Shown in pieces: positions 5,892-10,184 of a stretch of DNA of 10,184 bases. Numbering within the stretch: position 1 is the first letter of the stretch; every line of letters starts with the position of its first letter. This stretch comes from Prevotella sp. UBA6429. GTDB taxonomy: Bacteria; Bacteroidota; Bacteroidia; Bacteroidales; Bacteroidaceae. The position numbers and the translations under genes are program-made. Location: assembly GCA_002437285.1 (NCBI GenBank), contig DJOV01000009.1:1-10184 (forward strand), read 5' to 3'. The notes under the pieces were generated by a model. That model did not search any database. It saw only the letters and a list, made by a program, of their open reading frames with translations, and had not been told where the DNA came from.

Positions 5892-7103
5892 TCAGCCCTC
5901 GAGCGAGGCACGGTACCAGTCGTATAGCTTTCCGACGCCCTCGTCGATTTCCACCTTATGGTGCCAGCCCAGACGATGTAGTTTGCTCACGTCGATGAGC
6001 TTGCGCGGCGTGCCGTTGGGCTTGGAGCGGTCCCAACAGAGCTGTCCGTCAAAGCCGACCGTGCGCACCACACGCTCGGCCAGATCCTTGATGGTGAGTT
6101 CCTTGCCGGTACCCACGTTGATGTGGCAGTTGCGTATCTCGCCCAGCGACGGGATAGCGCCACCGCGTCCCTCCGAGTTGTTGCGGTTGACCTCGCCATC
6201 GGCCCTGACGCCGTAGAAGACCGACGAATACTTCTCGATGCCTATGATGTCCTTGAAATCGACATTCAGCAACACGTGCACGCTGGCGTCGGCCATATCC
6301 TCGCTCCACAGAAACTCGCGCAGCGGACTGCCGTCGCCCCACAGGGTCACCTTGTTGTCCTCGATGCCATAGAAGGCCAACGCCCTCAGGATACGGTCGC
6401 GGTCGCTGGCACCGTTCACATTGCCCTCGCCGATGACGGCCTGCAACTTCGCCGGTGGGTTGACGGGGCGCTTGTCCATATCCACCCGTATGGCATCCCA
6501 GTTGCCGTCATGGATGAGCTTGGCCAGGTAGACCTTGCGCATCATGGCAGGCAGCACGTGCGAGTTCTCCAGATGGAAATTGTCGTTGGGGCCATAGAGG
6601 TTGGTGGGCATGACGGCTATGTAGTTGGTACCGTACTGCAGGTTGTAGCTCTCACACATCTTCAGACCCGCTATCTTGGCGATGGCATACTCTTCGTTGG
6701 TGTACTCGAGCGGCGAGGTGAGCAGCGCCTCCTCCTTCATCGGCTGGGGCGCGTTTTTGGGGTAGATGCACGTGGAACCGAGAAACAGGAGCTTCTTGAC
6801 CTGGTGCTTGTAGGCCTCCTCGATGACGTTGCACTGGATTTTCATGTTCTGCATGATGAAGTCGGCGCGATAGAGCGAGTTGGCCATGATACCGCCCACG
6901 AAGGCAGCGGCCAAGACGACCGCATCGGGACGTTCGCCGTCAAAGAAAGCTTTTACGGCCTGGCGGTCGGTCAGGTCAAGTTCGCTGTGGGTGCGCCCCA
7001 CGAGGTTGTGGTATCCTCGAAGCTCGAGGTTGTGCCAGATGGCTGAGCCTACAAGTCCATGATGCCCGGCCACGTAAATCTTGCTGTTCTTATCCAAAGA
7101 CAT
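5892..7103 (-). CDS. fcl: GDP-L-fucose synthase (long form)
   Basis: A 403-residue short-chain dehydrogenase that performs the 3,5-epimerisation and NADPH-dependent 4-reduction of GDP-4-keto-6-deoxy-D-mannose to GDP-L-fucose in the cytoplasm. The Rossmann motif is VAGHHGLVGS at 11-20 (G13xxG16xxG19). The catalytic residues are Ser110 in LGSTCIYPK, Tyr139 and Lys143 in YAIAK, and His182 in NSHVLPA, matching Ser107, Tyr136, Lys140 and His179 of the E. coli enzyme. Conserved LWGDGSPLREFL (254-265) and NGTPRKLIDVSKLHRLGW (363-380) follow. It is about 80 residues longer than the E. coli protein because of two inserts, roughly 195-249 and 285-325. It is the last gene of manC-gmd-fcl, 113 bp after gmd. 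That spacer has no promoter match but has strong RNA pairing potential. Confidence 0.95.
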   Translation of the reverse strand: MSLDKNSKIYVAGHHGLVGSAIWHNLELRGYHNLVGRTHSELDLTDRQAVKAFFDGERPDAVVLAAAFVGGIMANSLYRADFIMQNMKIQCNVIEEAYKHQVKKLLFLGSTCIYPKNAPQPMKEEALLTSPLEYTNEEYAIAKIAGLKMCESYNLQYGTNYIAVMPTNLYGPNDNFHLENSHVLPAMMRKVYLAKLIHDGNWDAIRVDMDKRPVNPPAKLQAVIGEGNVNGASDRDRILRALAFYGIEDNKVTLWGDGSPLREFLWSEDMADASVHVLLNVDFKDIIGIEKYSSVFYGVRADGEVNRNNSEGRGGAIPSLGEIRNCHINVGTGKELTIKDLAERVVRTVGFDGQLCWDRSKPNGTPRKLIDVSKLHRLGWHHKVEIDEGVGKLYDWYRASLEG

Positions 7104-7108
7104 AACTC

Positions 7109-7198
7109 AAAAAAACGATGAAAGTGGGTTGTAAAAGGAAATGAATGAAGATGGGTTCTATCAATCAGCCATGCGGCGGCAATCAATAGAACCCACTT
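7109..7198 (-). promoter_or_regulatory. gmd-fcl spacer with alternative hairpins
   Basis: In minus-strand RNA a 5' segment (7198-7186) can pair in two exclusive ways. One pairing is 10 perfect bp with 7161-7152 (UGGGUUCUAU/AUAGAACCCA, with an inner GCC/GGC). The other is 9 perfect bp with 7130-7122 (AAGUGGGUU/AACCCACUU). After the last segment come six bases and a run of seven U (7115-7109), then the fcl ATG at 7103. This could be an attenuator, a processing site or a translation-control element. No TAnnTTTG promoter box is seen in the spacer. The pairings are seen in the sequence; the function is inference. Confidence 0.45.
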
Positions 7199-7216
7199 GA
7201 GATGGAGGCTCAGCCC

Positions 7217-8317
7217 TTATTCGGGCATCTGGGCCTTAAGATAAAGTTTGCGCACGAACTTCATGTCGTGCTCCACCATGATGCGGACGAGCTCCTCAAA
7301 CGAGGTCTTGCGCGGGTTCCAGCCCAGCACCGTCTTGGCCTTCGTGGGGTCACCCAGGAGTTGCTCCACCTCTGCGGGGCGGAAATACTTGGGCTCAACC
7401 TCCACCAACAGGCGGCCATTGGCCTTGTCGTAGCCTTTCTCTTCTACGCCCTCACCCCTCCACTCGAGCTCGATGCCAACCTCACGGAAGGCCAGCGTGG
7501 CAAACTCGCGCACGGTGTGCATCTCGCCCGTGGCAATGACGAAGTCGTCGGGCTCGGGCTGTTGCAGGATGAGCCACATGCACTCCACATAGTCGCGTGC
7601 ATAGCCCCAGTCGCGACGGGCGTCGAGGTTGCCCAGGTAAAGCTTGTCCTGATAGCCCTGCGCGATACGGCAGGCAGCCAGCGTAATCTTGCGCGTCACG
7701 AAGTTCTCACCGCGCCGCTCACTCTCATGGTTGAACAGGATGCCATTGCAACAGTACATGCCATACGACTCGCGATAGTTTTTCATGATCCAGTAGCCAT
7801 AAAGCTTGGCCACCGAGTAAGGACTGCGCGGATAGAAGGGCGTGGTCTCGCGCTGGGGCACCTCCTGCACCTTGCCGAAGAGCTCCGACGTGGAAGCCTG
7901 GTAGATGCGGCACTTGTGCTCCAGATGACAGATGCGCACGGCCTCCAGCAGGCGCAACACACCCACGGCGTCAGTGTCGGCCGTGTACTCGGGCACATCA
8001 AACGACACCTTGACGTGACTCTGCGCGGCCAGGTTGTAAATCTCAACAGGATGAATCTCATTGATGATTCGGATAAGCGACGACGAGTCGGTCATGTCGG
8101 CCCAATGGAGATTGACCAGGCGCTGCTTCTTCATGTCGCGCACCCACTCATCGAGGTAGAGGTGCTCGATGCGACCCGTATTGAACGATGACGAGCGCCG
8201 CAGGAGGCCATGCACCTCATAGCCCTTGGAGATAAGAAACTCGGCCAGATAGCTGCCGTCCTGACCCGTGATGCCCGTGATGAGGGCCACCTTCCGGTTA
8301 TCCTGTTGCTGTTGCAT
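7217..8317 (-). CDS. gmd: GDP-mannose 4,6-dehydratase
   Basis: A 366-residue extended short-chain dehydrogenase converting GDP-D-mannose to GDP-4-keto-6-deoxy-D-mannose, the first committed step to GDP-L-fucose. The cofactor loop is TGITGQDGSYL at 14-24, followed by LLRRSSSFNTGRI (38-50), which binds the cofactor phosphate and ribose in this family. The catalytic residues are Thr143 and Glu145 in ASTSELFG, and Tyr167/Lys171 in YSVAK. NHESERRGENFVTRKI (196-211) and LGNLDARRDWGYARDYV (228-244) are near-invariant family segments. The length matches the E. coli enzyme (373). The start at 8317 gives a short polar leader (MQQQQDNRK) before the first strand, with an A/G-rich stretch upstream. It lies 98 bp after manC with no clear promoter of its own, so co-transcription is likely. 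Confidence 0.97.
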   Translation of the reverse strand: MQQQQDNRKVALITGITGQDGSYLAEFLISKGYEVHGLLRRSSSFNTGRIEHLYLDEWVRDMKKQRLVNLHWADMTDSSSLIRIINEIHPVEIYNLAAQSHVKVSFDVPEYTADTDAVGVLRLLEAVRICHLEHKCRIYQASTSELFGKVQEVPQRETTPFYPRSPYSVAKLYGYWIMKNYRESYGMYCCNGILFNHESERRGENFVTRKITLAACRIAQGYQDKLYLGNLDARRDWGYARDYVECMWLILQQPEPDDFVIATGEMHTVREFATLAFREVGIELEWRGEGVEEKGYDKANGRLLVEVEPKYFRPAEVEQLLGDPTKAKTVLGWNPRKTSFEELVRIMVEHDMKFVRKLYLKAQMPE

Positions 8318-8354
8318 ATGATGCTTTTCTAAATGATCTTGGTTGGATTGTACA

Positions 8355-8380
8355 AATGAGAAGCGCCATGCTTCATCATT
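8355..8380 (-). other. Small hairpin in the manC-gmd spacer
   Basis: AATGA-GAAGC (8355-8364) pairs with GCTTC-A-TCATT (8370-8380) around a 5-base loop, giving 10 bp with one bulged base. It is not followed by a U-run on the minus strand, so it is not a classical terminator. It may be an mRNA processing or stability element between manC and gmd. It may also be chance. Confidence 0.3.
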
Positions 8381-8415
8381 TTGTTCTTGGTGACAATTGA
8401 CTGGACAACCACACC

Positions 8416-9477
8416 TTACTCGCTAAACTGCTTGATGCGCTGCTCCTCCGAGAGTTTGCAGATGAGCAGGCGGCCATTGTGCTCGGCCACGATGTAGCCG
8501 TCGAGCCCCTGGACGACCGTCTGGCGTCCCTGCGTGACGTGCACGATGCAGTTGTGGCTCTCATAGACCTTGATGTTGGCGCCAATGAGCGCGTTGCCAT
8601 AGACGTCGCGTTCGCTCTGCAGGCGCAGGGCGCCCCATGTGCCCAAGTCGCTCCAGCCGAAGTCGGCGGGGCAGACGAAGATTTCCTCCGCCTTCTCCAT
8701 GACGGCATAGTCAATGGAGATATTGTCGCAGTCGGCGTACACCTCGTCGATGACCGCCTGCTCCCCGGACGTGCCCAGCTGAGGCTGCAGGCGCTCGAAG
8801 ATGCGATTGATACGCGGGGCGTACATGCGGAGCGCGTTGACGATGGTCTCCACACGCCAGATGAAGATGCCGGCGTTCCAAAAGTAATTGTTCTCCTGCA
8901 CGTAGCGCTGGGCCGTCTCCAGGTCGGGCTTCTCCCGGAACTTGTCTACGCGGAAAATCTCCTTATTGCGCAGCGAGTTGGTCGACAGGTCGGCCTGTAT
9001 GTATCCGTAGCCCGTCTCGGGACGCGTGGGCTTCATGCCAAGGGTGACAATGGCGTCGGTCTCATTGGTAAACTTCAAGCATTGGCTGATGACCCGCTGA
9101 AACTCCACCACGTCGGTTACCACATGGTCGCTCGGCGTGACGACGATGTTGGCCTGCGGATCCTGCGTTTTGATGCGCCACGACACGTAGGCGATGCAGG
9201 GTGCCGTATTGCGGCGGCACGGCTCCAGCAGGATGTTGCCCTCGGGAATGTCGGGCAACTGCTGTTTGACCAGCGATGCATAACGCTTGTTGGTCACCAC
9301 CCACACGTTGTCCGCGGAGCAGATGCCCTTGAAACGCTCGCGCGTCATCTGCAAGAGCGTGCGTCCCACGCCCAGCACATCAATAAACTGCTTGGGGGTT
9401 TCCTCTGTGCTCATGGGCCAGAACCTGCTGCCCACCCCTCCGGCCATAATGACCAAATGATTGTTCGAATCAGCCAT
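8416..9477 (-). CDS. manC: Mannose-1-phosphate guanylyltransferase (short, single-domain form)
   Basis: A 353-residue nucleotidyltransferase making GDP-mannose from mannose-1-phosphate and GTP. The signature loop GGVGSRFWPMS is at 13-23 and PKQF at 28-31. LEPCRRNTAPCIAY (84-97), VTPSDH (113-118), TGYGYIQ (155-161), FREKPD, FWNAGIFIW, DYAVMEKAE and DFGWSDLGTWGAL follow in family order. It lacks the C-terminal isomerase domain found in bifunctional type II enzymes of about 470-480 residues, so mannose-6-phosphate supply must come from genes outside this window; a phosphomannomutase is also absent here. It is the first gene of the fucose operon, preceded by the best promoter in the window. Calling it manC rests on the guanylyltransferase motifs. 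Confidence 0.95.
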   Translation of the reverse strand: MADSNNHLVIMAGGVGSRFWPMSTEETPKQFIDVLGVGRTLLQMTRERFKGICSADNVWVVTNKRYASLVKQQLPDIPEGNILLEPCRRNTAPCIAYVSWRIKTQDPQANIVVTPSDHVVTDVVEFQRVISQCLKFTNETDAIVTLGMKPTRPETGYGYIQADLSTNSLRNKEIFRVDKFREKPDLETAQRYVQENNYFWNAGIFIWRVETIVNALRMYAPRINRIFERLQPQLGTSGEQAVIDEVYADCDNISIDYAVMEKAEEIFVCPADFGWSDLGTWGALRLQSERDVYGNALIGANIKVYESHNCIVHVTQGRQTVVQGLDGYIVAEHNGRLLICKLSEEQRIKQFSE

Positions 9478-9505
9478 ATTGGTTTTCTTTGTTGTTCTAC
9501 TATGA

Positions 9506-9537
9506 CAAAATTACTTAAAATAAGTCACTCTCACAAA
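9506..9537 (-). promoter_or_regulatory. Promoter of the manC-gmd-fcl operon
   Basis: On the minus strand a TTTG -33 box (9537-9534), a 20-bp spacer and a TAATTTTG -7 box (9513-9506) match the Bacteroidetes housekeeping consensus in sequence and spacing. The predicted start is about 20-25 bases before the manC ATG at 9477. Confidence 0.8.
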
Positions 9538-9551
9538 TTTTTGCCCTTTTC

Positions 9552-9583
9552 TTTGTCGTTTGGCACCCTTTTCGCTCCGTTTG
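9552..9583 (+). promoter_or_regulatory. Candidate promoter of the FeoB-associated protein gene
   Basis: A TTTG box (9552-9555), a 20-bp spacer and TCCGTTTG (9576-9583, one base off TAnnTTTG) precede the ATG at 9600. The predicted leader is only about ten bases. It lies back to back with the manC promoter, with 14 bp between the two -33 boxes. Confidence 0.5.
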
Positions 9584-9599
9584 TTTCCAAAAGACGAAT

Positions 9600-9806
9600 A
9601 TGATGTTGACACAATACATCCTCACAGCCCTCATCGTGGCCTTGGCTGTGGCTTATGCCGCATGGCGCATCTGGAAGAGGTTTCGGCACGACGGATCCTG
9701 CCAGGGATGCGCGCTGGCCGACTGTTGCAACAAGCGGGGTGGCTCGGGCAAGAACCGACAGGCGCGCGAGCGTCACAGACGGTGCTCGGGCACCACGGCG
9801 AAATAA
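9600..9806 (+). CDS. FeoB-associated Cys-rich membrane protein
   Basis: A 68-residue protein with one N-terminal membrane helix (about 4-23), then basic residues (RIWKRFRH) and a cysteine cluster, Cys34, Cys37, Cys42, Cys43 in CQGCALADCCNKR. This short helix plus CxGCxL…C…K layout is that of the FeoB-associated Cys-rich protein family, usually found beside the ferrous iron transporter gene feoB and thought to assist it. No feo gene is in the window, so here it is an orphan. Residues 47-68 form a basic tail beyond the usual end of the family, and its last 34 bp overlap the 3' end of the convergent cupin gene. The start may be the first or second ATG (9600 or 9603). Confidence 0.75.
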   Translation: MMLTQYILTALIVALAVAYAAWRIWKRFRHDGSCQGCALADCCNKRGGSGKNRQARERHRRCSGTTAK

Positions 9807-10108
9807 ACCAGGTCGTGGTCGGTGTTGTTCTCCATGTAGTGGCTGTGCCCCATGGGGCAATAGTGGCACTGGCCCGCGCGGCAGGTCTCCACCTGGCCGT
9901 CATAATGGAACGTGGCCACTCCGCTGATAACGAATATGATTTCGCAGTTCCCTTCGTGCGTGTGGAGACCTGTCGACGCCCCCGGGCGGAGGGTCGAATA
10001 CATGATTTTCACCTTGTCGTCCACATAGTTGCGCGTGTCCAGAGGGCCCTTGCCGCCCTTGAAGTTCATCTGGCGAACTTCGGCAATCTCATCAAAGTCT
10101 ATAACCAT
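9773..10108 (-). CDS. Small single-domain cupin protein
   Basis: A 111-residue protein forming one cupin barrel. Motif 1 is GASTGLHTHEGNCEIIFVISG (residues 43-63 as a whole), with metal ligands His49, His51 and Glu56. Motif 2 is CPMGHSHYMEN at 84-94, with His90 as the expected fourth ligand. Such cupins bind a metal and act as small enzymes or sugar- or ligand-binding proteins; the substrate cannot be read from the sequence. The frame is open back to 10183, but a -7 box at 10170-10177 places transcription after that codon. The ATG at 10108 (MVIDFDEIAE…) also starts right at the conserved domain, so I chose it. Its 3' end overlaps the convergent plus-strand gene by 34 bp. No link to the neighbouring fucose genes is shown. 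Confidence 0.82.
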   Translation of the reverse strand: MVIDFDEIAEVRQMNFKGGKGPLDTRNYVDDKVKIMYSTLRPGASTGLHTHEGNCEIIFVISGVATFHYDGQVETCRAGQCHYCPMGHSHYMENNTDHDLVYFAVVPEHRL

Positions 10109-10169
10109 CTTCGTAAATTTTGAATCGTTAGCTGTGGCCCTCCGTGCTTCGGATGATCTTACTCTTATG

Positions 10170-10177
10170 CAAAGATA
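10170..10177 (-). promoter_or_regulatory. Predicted -7 box of the cupin gene
   Basis: TATCTTTG on the minus strand matches TAnnTTTG. The matching -33 element would lie beyond the window edge. It predicts a leader of about 55 bases to the ATG at 10108 and argues against a start at 10183. Confidence 0.6.
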
Positions 10178-10184
10178 ATGCAAA

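Noticed and set aside
5689..6216. 175-codon plus-strand open frame starting in the fcl 3' spacer
   Set aside because: The first third overlaps inverted repeats and the rest is antisense to fcl. No promoter or family signature is seen.
6123..7046. 307-codon plus-strand open frame
   Set aside because: It is antisense to fcl and has no domain signature.
7202..8191. 329-codon plus-strand open frame
   Set aside because: It is antisense to gmd. The opposite strand encodes a full-length, near-invariant enzyme.
8479..9603. 374-codon plus-strand open frame
   Set aside because: It is antisense to manC, whose motifs are unmistakable. The frame is rich in Val, Ala, Leu and His as typical of shadows and has no family signature.
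10109..10183. N-terminal extension of the cupin protein to an ATG at 10183
   Set aside because: A TATCTTTG -7 box lies at 10170-10177, so this codon would be upstream of the transcript. The extension shows no conserved features.
1..10184. Search for CRISPR arrays, transposases, integrases, toxin-antitoxin or defence genes
   Set aside because: No regularly spaced repeats, transposase motifs or defence-type protein families were seen. All sizeable genes are explained by the features listed.

Overview
The window reads as a chromosomal segment of a fairly GC-rich member of the Bacteroidales, most likely Prevotellaceae. The evidence is the protein families (EFR1-type flavodoxin/ferredoxin, M64 peptidase with its N-terminal domain, M6 protease with a short C-terminal tail ending in GGKKFVVR, FeoB-associated Cys-rich protein, long-form GDP-L-fucose synthase), the Bacteroidetes-type promoter boxes (TTTG about 20 bp upstream of TAnnTTTG), and weak or absent Shine-Dalgarno sequences. 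The species cannot be read from the sequence. Almost all genes are on the minus strand. The high GC creates many long antisense open frames, which I treat as shadows.

Layout, left to right. (1) 1-61: 3' end of a plus-strand tRNA and its intrinsic terminator. (2) 62-293: no gene; it holds a copy of a short dispersed sequence (110-166) and a long hairpin (214-270) that probably ends the minus-strand transcript of the protease gene. (3) 294-2726, minus: a two-gene operon, an EFR1-type flavodoxin/ferredoxin protein followed after 12 bp by a secreted M6 metalloprotease. (4) 2812-5594, minus: a three-gene operon of exported proteins, a GH73 glucosaminidase with two LysM domains, an M64 metallopeptidase, and a TPR protein whose start overlaps the M64 stop. 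The operon ends in a terminator whose stem begins inside the last stop codon. (5) 5633-5891: a bidirectional terminator and a hairpin-rich non-coding stretch holding the second copy of the dispersed sequence. (6) 5892-9477, minus: manC, gmd and fcl, in the order of the GDP-mannose to GDP-L-fucose pathway, driven by a near-ideal promoter ahead of manC. (7) 9600-9806, plus: a small FeoB-associated Cys-rich membrane protein, divergent from manC and overlapping at its 3' end (34 bp) the convergent minus-strand cupin gene (9773-10108), whose promoter sits at the window edge.

How they fit together: manC-gmd-fcl make GDP-L-fucose, which in Bacteroidales feeds surface polysaccharides and general protein O-glycosylation. 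The M6 protease is exported and carries four matches to the D-S/T-[AILVMT] O-glycosylation consensus, so it is a possible client (inference). The GH73/M64/TPR operon looks like an envelope or peptidoglycan-linked unit of unproven role. No mobile element, CRISPR array, defence system or clearly new system was found. The most unusual signals are non-coding: mutually exclusive pairings in the gmd-fcl spacer, the structured 3' region of the fucose operon, and the two-copy dispersed element.
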